64,000 nt of DNA, from the NCBI RefSeq assembly GCF_038967635.1, contig NZ_CP152413.1, forward strand, positions 7,382,001-7,446,000, read 5' to 3'. This stretch comes from Bradyrhizobium sp. B124. GTDB taxonomy: Bacteria > Pseudomonadota > Alphaproteobacteria > Rhizobiales > Xanthobacteraceae. This document shows, piece after piece, positions 1 through 9,943 of the stretch (its first letter is position 1; the number at the start of each line of letters is the position of its first letter). The translations under genes were made by a program, and so were the position numbers. The notes under the pieces were generated by a model that saw nothing but the letters and a program-made list of their open reading frames with translations, had not been told where the DNA came from and made no database searches.

Positions 1-728
1 TTGCCATCGGATTTGAGACCACGACGCCCCCGACAGCGGTGATGATCCGGATTGCCGAGAAGAAGAAGCTGAAGGGCCTCAGCGTGTTCTGCAACCACGT
101 GCTTACACCGTCTGCGATGCACAGTATTCTCGAGAACCCGAAGATCCGCAATATCGGCGGGGTCGCAATTGACGGCTTCGTCGGGCCTGCGCATGTCAGC
201 ACCATCATCGGTACGCGGCCTTACGAGCCTCTGGCGGAACAATTCGGTAAGCCGATCGTGATCGCGGGATTTGAACCGCTCGACGTCATGCTGGCGATCC
301 TGATGCTGGTGCGGCAGGTGAACGAACGCCGTCATGAGGTGGAGAACCAATACAGCCGCGCGGTGACGCGCGAAGGCAATCGGCGTGCCAAGGACGAGGT
401 CTTGCAGGTTTTCGAACTGCGGGAGCAGTTCGAATGGCGTGGGCTTGGACTCGTACCCAACAGTGGACTGAAGCTGAAGCGGGCTTACGCACGATTTGAC
501 GCCGAGGCGCGTTTTGCGATGCACGAGCTGCGTGTCGCCGACAATCCGGCGTGTGAATGCTGCGCGATCCTGCGCGGCGCCAAGCGGCCGGTTGACTGCA
601 AGCTATTTGGAACCGTCTGCACGCCGGAAACACCCATAGGGTCCTGCATGGTCTCATCGGAAGGTGCTTGTGCCGCATATTGGACCTATGGCCGAGTTCG
701 CGATGCTGGGGTGAGGCGGATGTCATGA
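1..728 (+). CDS. hypD: Hydrogenase maturation protein HypD, 5' end outside window
   Basis: HypD carries the [4Fe-4S] scaffold on which, with HypC, the Fe(CN)2CO unit of [NiFe]-hydrogenase is assembled in the cytoplasm. The reading frame is open from base 3, so the N-terminal part lies upstream of the window. The first visible residues are the conserved FETTTPPTA stretch. The C-terminal third has the cysteine-rich HypD signature: a CECC motif followed by ILRG, then DCKLFG, CTPE and GxCMVSSEGAC. The stop overlaps the hypE start (ATGA), indicating translational coupling. This is the distal end of a hup/hyp operon. Confidence 0.95.
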   Translation, partial: AIGFETTTPPTAVMIRIAEKKKLKGLSVFCNHVLTPSAMHSILENPKIRNIGGVAIDGFVGPAHVSTIIGTRPYEPLAEQFGKPIVIAGFEPLDVMLAILMLVRQVNERRHEVENQYSRAVTREGNRRAKDEVLQVFELREQFEWRGLGLVPNSGLKLKRAYARFDAEARFAMHELRVADNPACECCAILRGAKRPVDCKLFGTVCTPETPIGSCMVSSEGACAAYWTYGRVRDAGVRRMS

Positions 729-1771
729 GCGTAAAGGCCTATCAACGCAAGCTCGACCTCGAGAACGGACGCGTTGATCTTTCTCACGGATCGGGGGGCC
801 GTGCCATGGCACAGCTGATCTCGGGCGTTTTTCACCACGCCTTCGGCAATGAATGGCTCGCCCGCTGCAATGATCAGTCGGCGTTTGACGTTACGACAGG
901 CAGGATGGTGATGACGACCGATAGCTATGTGGTTTCGCCGCTGTTCTTTCCCGGCGGCAATATCGGGTCACTCGCCGTGCACGGCACGATCAATGATGTC
1001 GTCATGGCCGGCGCGCGTCCACTCTATCTATCGGCCAGCTTCATCATCGAGGAGGGGTTCCGGTTTTCCGATCTGAAGACAATTGCGGATTCGATGGGCG
1101 CAGCGGCGCGCGGCGCCGGCGTTTACATCATCACCGGGGACACCAAGGTCGTCGAGCGCGGCAAGGCGGATGGTCTGTTCATCTCTACGACCGGGATCGG
1201 GGTTCTGGCCGATGGGCTCGATCTTTCCGCGGACAAAGCAAGGGTCGGGGACCGTGTCCTGGTGTCCGGCAGCCTCGGCGATCATGGGGTGGCGATCATG
1301 TCAACGCGCCACAACCTCGCCTTTCAAATCGAGATCGTCTCGGATTCCGCAGCGCTGCATAACCTTGTAGCCGTCATGGTTGCGGCCGGTGGTCGCGGCA
1401 TTCGGGTGATGCGTGACCCCACGCGCGGCGGTCTTGCCGCCTCCCTCAACGAGATTGCGCATCAATCTGGGCTCGGGTTCCGTCTGCAGGAAGCGGCCAT
1501 TCCGGTGAAGCCCGCGGTTGCGGCCACTTGCGAACTCCTTGGGTTTGATCCGATCCATGTCGCCAATGAGGGCAAGCTCGTTGCGATCGTCGCGCCCGAT
1601 TTGGCCGATGCCGTGCTTGCAGCGATGAAGGCGCATCCGCTCGGATGTGATGCAACTGATATTGGCGAGGCGGTAGCTGACGATCACAAATTTGTGCAGA
1701 TGGCGACCAGTTTCGGCGGCGGACGAATTGTCGATTGGTTGTCGGGCGAACAATTACCCCGAATCTGTTGA
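725..1771 (+). CDS. hypE: Hydrogenase maturation protein HypE
   Basis: HypE dehydrates the thiocarboxamide that HypF places on its C-terminal cysteine, making the cyanide ligand of the hydrogenase active site. The 348-residue protein has the N-terminal HGSGGRAM motif, the PurM/AIR-synthase-like core (GTINDVVMAGARP, ITGDTKVV, RDPTRGG) and ends exactly in PRIC, the required C-terminal cysteine. I chose the ATG at 725, which overlaps the hypD stop, over an in-frame ATG at 668 inside hypD. Length and ends are normal for the family, so it looks functional. Confidence 0.96.
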   Translation: MSVKAYQRKLDLENGRVDLSHGSGGRAMAQLISGVFHHAFGNEWLARCNDQSAFDVTTGRMVMTTDSYVVSPLFFPGGNIGSLAVHGTINDVVMAGARPLYLSASFIIEEGFRFSDLKTIADSMGAAARGAGVYIITGDTKVVERGKADGLFISTTGIGVLADGLDLSADKARVGDRVLVSGSLGDHGVAIMSTRHNLAFQIEIVSDSAALHNLVAVMVAAGGRGIRVMRDPTRGGLAASLNEIAHQSGLGFRLQEAAIPVKPAVAATCELLGFDPIHVANEGKLVAIVAPDLADAVLAAMKAHPLGCDATDIGEAVADDHKFVQMATSFGGGRIVDWLSGEQLPRIC

Positions 1772-2598
1772 ACATGTCACGCCCATTTGCCGCGGGCATG
1801 AAGGCGTCATGCATACGCATCTTCCGAGTCTTGGGAAACCAAATTTGAGATCAATGGTCATTTGCCATCAGCACCGACAAACGAGCCTAAAATTTGCGGT
1901 CTGCTCAGCTGCCGGGCGATGATCACTCGGCAAGAAATTCGGCAAGGCTTGGTTTTCGTTGTTAGCTTTACCACGACCCGAGAACCCAATCCGAAACGAT
2001 TTATTGCCATCGCGCAGTTCGCGGTAGCTCAAACCAGGCAAGTCGTTACTGCAACTTGCCACTCCAGGGCTGAAGGGAGGCGCGGGCCCCTCTTACGAGG
2101 CTCTTTACAAGGCTTCGACTTGCATCGTTGCGCTCGATTTTGGACCTACCGTTGCACAAGAGCAGCTTTGAGATCAGAGAGATCGCGATCTCCTCTCTTG
2201 GATCTAGGCGGCTCAGGAGGACGGCCTGACCACCAAGGTTCCATGCAGTCATTGACCTTGCGTATAACCAACACGCGATTCGCAGGCAATGAGATGAGGA
2301 TACGTTCGCCCAGAGCGGAAGGCGCCCTTGTCATCGCGGCGGAAGGCAATTCCCTAGACGCTATCAAGACGTCCACCGTTCCATTATATCCCCTTCTTTT
2401 TCAGAGCCCGTTCGCCTCGGCCGCGGAGGGAACGATGCTTAAGCTCAGAGTGGTCATTCAATCCGCCCAATATCTGCTTGTTTGAAATCCTGCGCCTCTG
2501 CTCAAAGATCGCTGAATTCCTGCACCATTTGCGCGCCTGCGTCGCAATATCGCTGCGCTCTTCCGGTTAGAAAAGCTCTTCGGGCAGGGAGTTTTCAA
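1772..2598. other. Intergenic stretch, no supported gene
   Basis: About 830 bases lie between hypE and the alanine dehydrogenase gene. Open frames of up to 207 codons exist but show no recognisable domain, no good ribosome binding site and no amino-acid composition typical of a protein. I found no convincing sigma-54 element here. It may hold the ald promoter and decayed sequence. Confidence 0.4.
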
Positions 2599-3711
2599 AT
2601 GAAGGTGGGCGTTCCCAAGGAAATCAAGGCGGACGAATATCGCGTGGGCCTTACCCCTGGAGCTGTTCGCGAATACGTGGCCGCGGGCCACCGCGTGATG
2701 ATCGAGACCAATGCCGGCGCGGGCATTGGTGCCACCGACGACGATTACCGCAACGCTGGCGCAACCATTCTAACTTCTGCAGTTGAGGTATTCGCATCGA
2801 GCGAGATGATCGTAAAGGTCAAGGAGCCTCAGCCGTCCGAATGGAGCCAGCTGCGGGAGAGCCAGATCCTCTTCACTTATCTGCATCTGGCCCCGGACCC
2901 GGAGCAAGCCAAAGGGCTCCTAAAATCCGGGTGCACCGCGATCGCCTATGAGACCGTAACTGATGCGCATGGTGGTCTTCCACTGCTGGCACCTATGAGC
3001 GAGGTCGCGGGTAGACTTGCGATCGAAGCGGCGGGTAGCGCCCTGAAGCGGAGTGCAGGCGGACGAGGGCTGTTGATCGGTGGGGTGCCCGGTGTTCAGC
3101 CGGCCCGGATCGTGGTGATTGGAGGTGGCGTCGTTGGTACGCACGCGGCGCGCATGGCGATCGGTTTGGGCGCAGAGGTCACCATCGTCGACCGCTCGAT
3201 ACCCCGGCTCCGCGAGCTGGATGAGCTATTTGAAGGGCGCGTTCGGACCAGGTTCTCGACCATCGATTCGGTGGAGGAGGAGGTATTTGCGGCGGACGTG
3301 GTAATTGGTGCGGTGCTCGTTCCAGGTGCGAGCGCGCCGAAGCTAGTCCGGCGGGGCATGCTGAGCTCGATGCGTAAGAGGGCGGTGATCGTGGACGTCG
3401 CTATCGATCAGGGCGGTTGTTTTGAGACGTCGCACCCAACGACTCACGCTGATCCAACTTACGAAGTGGATGGCGTCATTCATTATTGCGTGGCCAACAT
3501 GCCCGGCGCCGTGCCGCTGACCTCGAGCCAAGCACTGAACAACGCCACGCTGCCGTTTGGCCTGGCTCTGGCCAACAAGGGGTTTTCCGCCGTGCTCGAA
3601 AATCCGCACCTGCGCGCCGGCCTCAATGTCCATCGGGGCCGGCTAACTTACAAGGCCGTGGCCGAGAGCCTCGGGCTCCCCTTCTCCCCGATCGACCAGG
3701 CTGCGGCCTGA
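2599..3711 (+). CDS. ald: Alanine dehydrogenase
   Basis: NAD-dependent L-alanine dehydrogenase interconverts pyruvate plus ammonium and alanine. In bacteroids it can put fixed ammonium into alanine or feed alanine carbon into metabolism. The 370-residue protein starts MKVGVPKEIK, has the substrate-side KVKEPQ and TYLHLA motifs in the N-terminal domain, and a Rossmann motif VIGGGVVGTHAA near residue 175. Length matches the family (about 370). An in-frame extension to 2482 has no family resemblance, so the ATG at 2599 was chosen. It is a single gene followed by a terminator. Confidence 0.95.
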   Translation: MKVGVPKEIKADEYRVGLTPGAVREYVAAGHRVMIETNAGAGIGATDDDYRNAGATILTSAVEVFASSEMIVKVKEPQPSEWSQLRESQILFTYLHLAPDPEQAKGLLKSGCTAIAYETVTDAHGGLPLLAPMSEVAGRLAIEAAGSALKRSAGGRGLLIGGVPGVQPARIVVIGGGVVGTHAARMAIGLGAEVTIVDRSIPRLRELDELFEGRVRTRFSTIDSVEEEVFAADVVIGAVLVPGASAPKLVRRGMLSSMRKRAVIVDVAIDQGGCFETSHPTTHADPTYEVDGVIHYCVANMPGAVPLTSSQALNNATLPFGLALANKGFSAVLENPHLRAGLNVHRGRLTYKAVAESLGLPFSPIDQAAA

Positions 3712-3750
3712 TCCCAGAGGCCCTTACGGGGCATTTCCTCCCTGACTTGG

Positions 3751-3778
3751 GCCACCCTTCAGGGTGGCATTTTTTTTG
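3751..3778 (+). terminator. Rho-independent terminator after ald
   Basis: A seven-base perfect stem (GCCACCC/GGGTGGC) with loop TTCA is followed by A and a run of eight T. It lies 40 bases past the ald stop. Confidence 0.9.
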
Positions 3779-4278
3779 GCTCTCTCAATCCGCAAAGCGC
3801 CGCTGGCAGTTGTTTGGAACGTGGAGCGAAGCCGGGAATACCAGACGATCACAATTGGATTTCTGCCGTCCTCGGGCTGCGAAACAATGTCCTTTCGCCC
3901 CACACAGGGCGCCTGAATGCAGGTTTGCCGGCGGGATTGAACATTGCGTGCAGCGGCTCACCCAGAGAGCCCGCGATCATCGGAGTGTGGCTTTATCTGG
4001 CGCGATCGCCGCGACCGTTTCCGGCCGTGCTGTGGAGACGCGCCGAATCCGCCGCCGTCCGGTGAGCAGAGCCAATAAGATGGGCCAGGGCGATCTGACG
4101 CGGCAGCGGAGCACTCGGGACGAGGCGCGGCGACCTGATTGTAGCCGCGTCACCGCAGCCATCGGAAGGATGGCGCCCTGGGGTTGCGAACGCGGTCCAC
4201 CTGGTCGGTTGACCGCAGCCGTCAGATCGACGATCCGCCCAAACCACGGCATCGAGATCAAGCCACCGCGATGCCGAT
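3779..4278. other. Intergenic stretch, no supported gene
   Basis: Roughly 500 bases upstream of the ferredoxin-suf promoter. Both strands are open over long distances, but nothing recognisable is encoded and no start has a good ribosome binding site. Confidence 0.4.
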
Positions 4279-4294
4279 TGTAGGATTTGCGACA
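4279..4294. promoter_or_regulatory. NifA upstream activator site (ferredoxin-suf operon)
   Basis: Exact TGT-N10-ACA at 4279-4281 and 4292-4294. It sits 62 bases upstream of the -24 element at 4356, a normal distance for NifA acting by DNA looping. Confidence 0.7.
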
Positions 4295-4355
4295 CGCCGT
4301 CGAGGCGGCGACAAGCGCTATGGAAAATAGCCGAGACAAATCAAGCCTAGGCTCT

Positions 4356-4370
4356 TGGCACAAGACTTGA
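4356..4370 (+). promoter_or_regulatory. Probable sigma-54 promoter of the ferredoxin-suf operon
   Basis: TGGCAC at 4356-4361 is an exact -24 half. The spacing to TTGA at 4367-4370 is right, but the -12 dinucleotide is GA instead of GC, so this may be a weak promoter. The exact NifA site upstream supports it. Confidence 0.55.
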
Positions 4371-4414
4371 ACGCAAGAAACCGTCCCGCACCTTCTGCTT
4401 ATGGAATCGCAGTG

Positions 4415-4609
4415 ATGGCCTACAAGATAATCGCGTCCCAGTGCACCGTCTGCGGTGCGTGTGAGTTTGAATGTCCCAACGCCGCGATCAGCCTTAAGAA
4501 CGACATTTATGTGATCAATCCGACCAAGTGCACCCAATGTGAGGGGCATTTTGACGCGCCGCAATGCGCCGTCGTTTGCCCGGTGCCCGAGACCTGCGTG
4601 CCGGCATAA
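4415..4609 (+). CDS. 2[4Fe-4S] ferredoxin, FdxN type
   Basis: A 64-residue bacterial-type ferredoxin that likely passes low-potential electrons or supports Fe-S assembly in the nitrogen-fixing cell. Cysteines at 10, 13, 16 and 20 give CxxCxxCxxxC. Those at 39, 42, 51 and 55 give the second cluster site with the longer CxxC-x8-CxxxC spacing typical of nif-linked FdxN. It resembles the frxA product at 38114 over most of its length, so the two are probably paralogues. The ATG at 4415 was preferred to one at 4355 because the family starts MxxKIIASQC. It is first in the NifA-type suf operon. Confidence 0.92.
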   Translation: MAYKIIASQCTVCGACEFECPNAAISLKNDIYVINPTKCTQCEGHFDAPQCAVVCPVPETCVPA

Positions 4610-4619
4610 GGAGTAGCTG

Positions 4620-4763
4620 ATGAGTGGGGCTCCGGCGCGAAACATGATGACGACACTACCGACGGTGTCCGTCTTTTGGATCCGACGCCTGATTCTCGCG
4701 CTCGCCGGCCCCGAGTTGGCCGTGACTTGCGCGATCAGGCGCGAGCGGAGTGGGCAATGGTAG
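4620..4763 (+). CDS. Possible 47-residue protein between ferredoxin and sufB
   Basis: An ATG at 4620 lies six bases after AAGGAG and opens a 47-codon frame whose stop overlaps the sufB start. The product has one hydrophobic stretch ([14 protein letters not shown]). I do not recognise it. It could be a real coupling peptide for sufB or the remnant of a lost gene. Confidence 0.35.
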   Translation: MSGAPARNMMTTLPTVSVFWIRRLILALAGPELAVTCAIRRERSGQW

Positions 4764-6253
4764 CTGTACAAGAAACGGTCGAGCGCGTCCGGCGCATCGA
4801 CGTCGACCAGTATCGATATGGGTTTGAGACGCAGATCGAGTCCGACAAGGCCCCGAAGGGGCTGTCGGAATACACCGTCCGCTTCATCTCCGCAAAGAAG
4901 AATGAACCGGCCTGGATGCTGGAATGGCGCCTGGAGGCGTATCGCCGCTGGCTGACCATGACCGAGCCGACCTGGGCGCGCGTCAACTATCCGAAGATCG
5001 ACTATCAGGACATCTACTACTACGCGGCGCCGAAGCCGAAGAAGACGCTGTCCTCGATCGACGAGATCGATCCGGAAATCCTCAAGACCTACGAGAAGCT
5101 CGGCATTCCCTTGCGCGAGGTTGCGATCCTCGAAGGCGTCGAGCCGCCGCCTGGTGGCGCGCCGTCGCCCAGCCGCAAGATCGCGGTCGACGCCGTGTTC
5201 GATTCGGTGTCGGTGGCGACCACCTTCCAGAAGGAGCTGAAGGCCGCCGGCGTGATCTTCATGCCGATCTCGGAGGCGATCCGCGAGCATCCCGAGCTGG
5301 TGCAGAAATATCTCGGCACCGTGGTGCCGACCACGGACAATTACTTCGCGACGCTGAACTCGGCGGTGTTCTCCGACGGCTCGTTCGTCTACGTGCCGCC
5401 GGGCGTGCGCTGCCCGATGGAGCTGTCGACCTATTTCCGCATCAACGAGCGCAACACCGGCCAGTTCGAGCGCACGCTGATCATCGCCGACAAGGGCTCC
5501 TACGTCTCCTATCTCGAAGGCTGCACCGCGCCGCAGCGCGACGAGAACCAGTTGCACGCCGCCGTGGTGGAGTTGGTCACACTCGACGATGCCGAGATCA
5601 AGTATTCGACGGTGCAGAACTGGTACCCCGGCAACTCGGAAGGCAAGGGCGGCATCTACAATTTCGTCACCAAGCGTGGCGACTGTCGCGGCAGGAATTC
5701 CAAGATCTCCTGGACCCAGGTCGAAACGGGATCTGCGATCACCTGGAAGTACCCGAGCTGCATCCTGCGCGGCGACAATTCGAGCGGCGAGTTCTACTCG
5801 ATCGCGATCTCGAACGGTTTCCAGCAGGTCGACTCCGGCACCAAGATGATCCACCTCGGCAAGAACACGTCGAGCCGGATCATCTCCAAGGGCATCGCCG
5901 CCGGCAAGTCGCAGAACACCTATCGCGGCCTCGTCAGCGCGCATCGCAAAGCCACCGGCGCGCGCAACTACACCGCCTGCGACTCGCTCCTGATCGGCAA
6001 CAAATGCGGCGCGCATACCGTGCCCTATGTCGAGGCCAAGAATTCCTCGGCGATACTCGAGCATGAGGCGACGACAACGAAGATTTCCGAGGACGTGCTG
6101 TTCTACTGCGTGCACAGGGGCTTAAGCGAGCAGCAAGCCATCGGCCTCGTCGTCAATGGCTTCGCGAAGGACGCGCTGCAAAAACTGCCGATGGAATTCG
6201 CGATGGAGGCACAGAAGTTGATCTCGATCTCGCTCGAGGGATCTGTCGGATAA
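4757..6253 (+). CDS. sufB: Fe-S cluster assembly scaffold protein SufB
   Basis: SufB is the scaffold subunit of the SufBC2D complex that builds [4Fe-4S] clusters from sulfur delivered by SufS. The 498-residue protein has the family's features: the N-terminal helical part (KYGFET-like, [21 protein letters not shown]), the long right-handed beta-helix core, [11 protein letters not shown], and [11 protein letters not shown] near the C-terminus. The ATG at 4757 starts the family-conserved [11 protein letters not shown]; the upstream extension to 4676 has no family resemblance. This copy is in a nif context behind a NifA-type promoter, so it is likely a symbiosis-dedicated second suf system. Confidence 0.95.
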   Translation: MVAVQETVERVRRIDVDQYRYGFETQIESDKAPKGLSEYTVRFISAKKNEPAWMLEWRLEAYRRWLTMTEPTWARVNYPKIDYQDIYYYAAPKPKKTLSSIDEIDPEILKTYEKLGIPLREVAILEGVEPPPGGAPSPSRKIAVDAVFDSVSVATTFQKELKAAGVIFMPISEAIREHPELVQKYLGTVVPTTDNYFATLNSAVFSDGSFVYVPPGVRCPMELSTYFRINERNTGQFERTLIIADKGSYVSYLEGCTAPQRDENQLHAAVVELVTLDDAEIKYSTVQNWYPGNSEGKGGIYNFVTKRGDCRGRNSKISWTQVETGSAITWKYPSCILRGDNSSGEFYSIAISNGFQQVDSGTKMIHLGKNTSSRIISKGIAAGKSQNTYRGLVSAHRKATGARNYTACDSLLIGNKCGAHTVPYVEAKNSSAILEHEATTTKISEDVLFYCVHRGLSEQQAIGLVVNGFAKDALQKLPMEFAMEAQKLISISLEGSVG

Positions 6254-6323
6254 CTAAACGTCCCGCGAGCCCTCCCGAGTACGGCTCGCGTTCCGGATGA
6301 CGCATTTCAGGGATCAGATCAGA

Positions 6324-7076
6324 ATGGCGCTACTCGAAGTCCGAGATTTGCATGTTGGTGTCGAGGACCGCGAAATTCTTTGCGGCTTGGATCTTACGAT
6401 CAATGCGGGTGAGGTGTACGCGATCATGGGGCCGAACGGCTCCGGCAAATCGACACTCTCCCACGTCATCGCCGGCAAGCCGGGCTATGAGGTCACCGGC
6501 GGACAGATCCTGTTCAGGGGCGAGAACCTCTTGGAGATGGAGGCCAATGAGCGCGCTGCCAAGGGCGTGTTCCTGGCGTTCCAGTATCCGGTCGAGATCC
6601 CCGGCGTGACCACCATGGACTTCCTGCGCACCGCGCTGAACACCCAGCGCAAGGCGCGCGCCCAACAGGAATTCTCCACCCCCGAATTTCTGAAAAAGGT
6701 CCGCGAGGTCGCCAAGTCGCTCAACATCCCACAGGACATGCTCAAGCGCGGCGTCAATGTCGGATTTTCCGGCGGCGAGAAGAAGCGCAACGAGATCTTG
6801 CAGATGGCGCTGTTCGAGCCGAGTCTGTGCATCCTGGACGAGATGGATTCCGGCCTCGACATCGACGCGCTGCGGATTGCCGCCGACGGCGCCAACGCGC
6901 TGCGCTCGCCGGAGCGCGCGATGGTCGTCATCACCCACTATCAGCGGCTGCTCAACTACATCGTGCCCGATGTCGTGCACGTGATGTCGAAGGGCCGGGT
7001 GGTGAAGAGCGGCGGCAAGGAACTCGCGCTGGAGCTCGAGGCTTGTGGCTACGCCCAGTTCGAGGATGCGGCCTGA
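6324..7076 (+). CDS. sufC: Fe-S cluster assembly ATPase SufC
   Basis: SufC is the soluble ABC-type ATPase that drives conformational change in SufBC2D. The 250-residue protein has Walker A GPNGSGKST near residue 35, the Suf signature FSGGEKKR, Walker B CILDEMDSGLD with the catalytic Glu, and the switch His in VITHYQR. The start at 6324 gives the usual MALLEVRDL beginning; an upstream ATG at 6297 would add nine atypical residues. It lies 70 bases after sufB. Confidence 0.95.
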   Translation: MALLEVRDLHVGVEDREILCGLDLTINAGEVYAIMGPNGSGKSTLSHVIAGKPGYEVTGGQILFRGENLLEMEANERAAKGVFLAFQYPVEIPGVTTMDFLRTALNTQRKARAQQEFSTPEFLKKVREVAKSLNIPQDMLKRGVNVGFSGGEKKRNEILQMALFEPSLCILDEMDSGLDIDALRIAADGANALRSPERAMVVITHYQRLLNYIVPDVVHVMSKGRVVKSGGKELALELEACGYAQFEDAA

Positions 7077-7095
7077 CCGCTCAAGGAATTTCCTG

Positions 7096-8418
7096 ATGAA
7101 GCGGGTTTTAGCCAAAGCCGGCGCCGGAGGTGCAATGGGCAACGTCTTCGCCGCGGCGCATGGACGGCTGCCTGGCACAGGCCCTGTCGCCCATATCCGT
7201 ACAAGGGCATTCAAGGCCTATGAGCGTGCCGGCCTCCCGCATAGGCGTACGGAGGCTTGGAAATACACCGATTTACGCGCCCTAATCGGCGAGGTACTGC
7301 CACTCGCTCCGCGACCGGACGCAGCTGCGCTGCTGCGCGCACAGGCGTCGGCCAAGCAAGGAGCTGCCGATCAGGCGGTCAAACTCGTTTTGGTGGATGG
7401 CATATTCGCGCCTGAGCTATCCGACGTCGGCAGGCTGGAGAATGGGGTCGATGTGCGGTCGTTGCGAGAGGTTCTGGAGAACTCGGCCAGTAGCGCGATA
7501 GCCGGTCTGGTGCTGTCGACGACGACTGATGCAGTGATCTCGCTCAATGCCGCAATGGCGACCGATGGCCTGGTGATAACGATCGCTGAGGGCCATGCGG
7601 TGAAGCGTCCGATTCAGATCGTTCACGTTGCAACCGGATTGTCGGTGTCCAACTTTACGCGGTCCTATCTGCAGCTCGATCAAGGGGCGCATGCGGCTGT
7701 GGTGGAAACGTTCGTTTCAGCTGAAGGCGCGAGCGGCTATCAAACCAACGATGCGATCATCGTCCTGGTTGGTGACGAGGCGAGCCTTTCGCACGTCCGG
7801 CTGGCAGCCGATGCTGCTGACGCCGTGAATATCTCTTCGGGGATCATTGCAGTCGGCGCCAGGGCGAAGCTCAATCTCTTCAACATGACCTGCAGCGGTT
7901 CCATCAGTCGCTATCAGGGATTCGTCACGCTGGCCGGCGAGGGATCCAAGCTCTCGGCGAACGGGGTCAATCTCCTCAGGGAAAAGCAGCACGCCGATAC
8001 AACAATCGTAGTCGACCACGCCGTACCACATTGCACCAGTCGGGAGACGTTCCGCGCGGTTGTCGATGATTGCGGCCGCTCGGTGTTCCAGGGCCGAATC
8101 GTCGTTCGTCCCGCCGCGCAGAAGACGCACGTCATGCTGACGACGCGCGCGCTGCTTCTGTCCGATCAGGCCGAGGCGGACAATAAGCCTGAACTTGAAA
8201 TCTTGGCCGATGACGTGACCTGCGGCCACGGATCGACATCGGGCGCGCTGGATGGCACTCTTGTATTCTATCTGCGCGCTCGGGGTCTATCCGAGAAGGA
8301 TGCGCAGGCGATGCTGATAAAGGCGTTCCTTGGCGAATCGATTGAGGAGATCGCCGCCGAAAATCTGCGCGATTTTGTGACCGTTCAAGTCGAACTCTGG
8401 CTGCAGGCGCGGCGATGA
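7096..8418 (+). CDS. sufD: Fe-S cluster assembly protein SufD
   Basis: SufD is the SufB paralogue in SufBC2D and helps bring iron to the scaffold. The 440-residue protein has the SufD N-terminal motif RRTEAWKYTDLR and the C-terminal HGSTSGALD and YLRARGLSEKDAQAMLIKAFL. The start at 7096 has AAGGAA upstream. Its stop overlaps the sufS start (ATGA). It is more diverged from textbook SufD than SufB or SufC are from theirs, which fits a specialised copy. Confidence 0.93.
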   Translation: MKRVLAKAGAGGAMGNVFAAAHGRLPGTGPVAHIRTRAFKAYERAGLPHRRTEAWKYTDLRALIGEVLPLAPRPDAAALLRAQASAKQGAADQAVKLVLVDGIFAPELSDVGRLENGVDVRSLREVLENSASSAIAGLVLSTTTDAVISLNAAMATDGLVITIAEGHAVKRPIQIVHVATGLSVSNFTRSYLQLDQGAHAAVVETFVSAEGASGYQTNDAIIVLVGDEASLSHVRLAADAADAVNISSGIIAVGARAKLNLFNMTCSGSISRYQGFVTLAGEGSKLSANGVNLLREKQHADTTIVVDHAVPHCTSRETFRAVVDDCGRSVFQGRIVVRPAAQKTHVMLTTRALLLSDQAEADNKPELEILADDVTCGHGSTSGALDGTLVFYLRARGLSEKDAQAMLIKAFLGESIEEIAAENLRDFVTVQVELWLQARR

Positions 8419-9662
8419 GCGTGCATCCAGCGATTAGCAATGGTCGTTACGAGGTCAACCGTCTGCGTACGGACTTTCCTGCACTGGCCATGACGGTGTA
8501 CGGCAAGCCGCTCGTTTACCTCGATAACGCTGCATCCGCGCAAAAGCCGAAGGCGGTGCTTGACCGCATGATGCAGGTGTATTCCAGCGAGTATGCCAAC
8601 GTACATCGTGGCTTGCACTACCTCGCTAACGCGGCGACCGAGGCGTATGAAGGTGCCCGTACCAAGGTGGCGCGGTTTGTGAACGCACGTCTAAACGAGG
8701 AGATCGTCTTCACCCGCAGCGCCACGGAGGCCATCAATCTGGTCGCCCAGACCTTTGGCCGTGAACGCATCACCCCGGGTGGTGAGATCGTTCTGTCTAT
8801 TATGGAGCACCACTCCAATATCGTACCGTGGCATTTTCTAAGGGAACGGCTCGGCGCGGTCATCAAATGGGCGCCAGTGGATGATGACGGCAACTTCCTG
8901 CTCGATGCATTTGAACGGCTCCTGACCCCGCGCACCAAGATGGTTGCGATCACCCAGATGTCGAACGTGCTAGGTACCGTCCTGCCGGTGAAAGACGTCG
9001 TGAGGATCGCACATGCACGTGGTATCCCGGTGCTGGTGGACGGTTCGCAAGGATGTGTCCATCTGACCGTCGACGTCTGCGACATCGATTGCGATTTCTA
9101 CGTGATGACAGGCCACAAGCTCTATGGTCCGACCGGGATCGGCGTGCTTTACGGCAAATCTGAGCATCTGGCATCGATGCCGCCCTTCAACGGCGGGGGC
9201 GAGATGATCCGTCAGGTCTCGCGTGCCGGCGTCATCTATGGTGATCCGCCGCATCGGTTCGAGGCGGGGACGCCGCCGATCGTCGAGGCGATCGGTTTGG
9301 GGGCGGCTGTGGATTACATCAATTCGATAGGCAAGGAGCGGATTCGCAAGCACGAGAACGCGCTGCTCGCTTACGCGCAGGAGAAGCTGGGGAACATCAA
9401 CTCCGTGCGCATGATCGGGACGACGGCCGAGAAGGGGCCGGTCATCTCCTTTGGTATGAAAGACGCGCATGCGCACGATATTGCCGCCGTCATCGACCGT
9501 GCCGGAGTAGCAGTGCGTGCGGGGAGCCATTGCGCGATGCCGCTGCTCGAGCGCTTCGGCGTGCTGGCGACGTGCCGCGCATCTTTCGGACTTTACAACA
9601 CGTGTGAAGAGATTGATACGCTCGTGCGGGCGCTTATCAAGGCGCGGCAGCTGTTCTCGTGA
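8415..9662 (+). CDS. sufS: Cysteine desulfurase SufS
   Basis: A group II PLP-dependent cysteine desulfurase that strips sulfur from cysteine for the Suf scaffold. The 415-residue protein has YLDNAASAQKP, the EHHSNIVPWHF motif, the PLP lysine in TGHKLYGPTGIG, and the catalytic-loop cysteine in RAGSHCAMP. The group II features separate it from NifS at 33935. It is translationally coupled to sufD. No sufE is adjacent. Confidence 0.95.
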   Translation: MSVHPAISNGRYEVNRLRTDFPALAMTVYGKPLVYLDNAASAQKPKAVLDRMMQVYSSEYANVHRGLHYLANAATEAYEGARTKVARFVNARLNEEIVFTRSATEAINLVAQTFGRERITPGGEIVLSIMEHHSNIVPWHFLRERLGAVIKWAPVDDDGNFLLDAFERLLTPRTKMVAITQMSNVLGTVLPVKDVVRIAHARGIPVLVDGSQGCVHLTVDVCDIDCDFYVMTGHKLYGPTGIGVLYGKSEHLASMPPFNGGGEMIRQVSRAGVIYGDPPHRFEAGTPPIVEAIGLGAAVDYINSIGKERIRKHENALLAYAQEKLGNINSVRMIGTTAEKGPVISFGMKDAHAHDIAAVIDRAGVAVRAGSHCAMPLLERFGVLATCRASFGLYNTCEEIDTLVRALIKARQLFS

Positions 9663-9943
9663 GCCGGCGAGCTTGCCACGTCTAAGTGGCTAGGCCAGTT
9701 TGTATTGACCTCGGAATGATGATGAGGTCATGCCCATGGGATATCATCGTCATCGCAGAGGTAAGTCTCTGCAGGTCTCGGCAAGCATAGATGGCATTGG
9801 CAGGCCCGCAGTCGGCCAGCCGGCCTTGCGGGTGGTTTTCCTCGTTGCGGGACTGCTCTCCCGCCAGCGTGATCGCGAAGTACAGCGAACGGCGGCCCGC
9901 ACGCCGTAAATCGTGCGGTGCAATTTCACGTATAGCCAGCCCT

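Noticed and set aside
3977..6115. 712-codon open frame on the minus strand
   Set aside because: It lies opposite sufB and its upstream region. The product is low-complexity Arg/Asp/Leu-rich, typical of an antisense shadow of a GC-rich gene.
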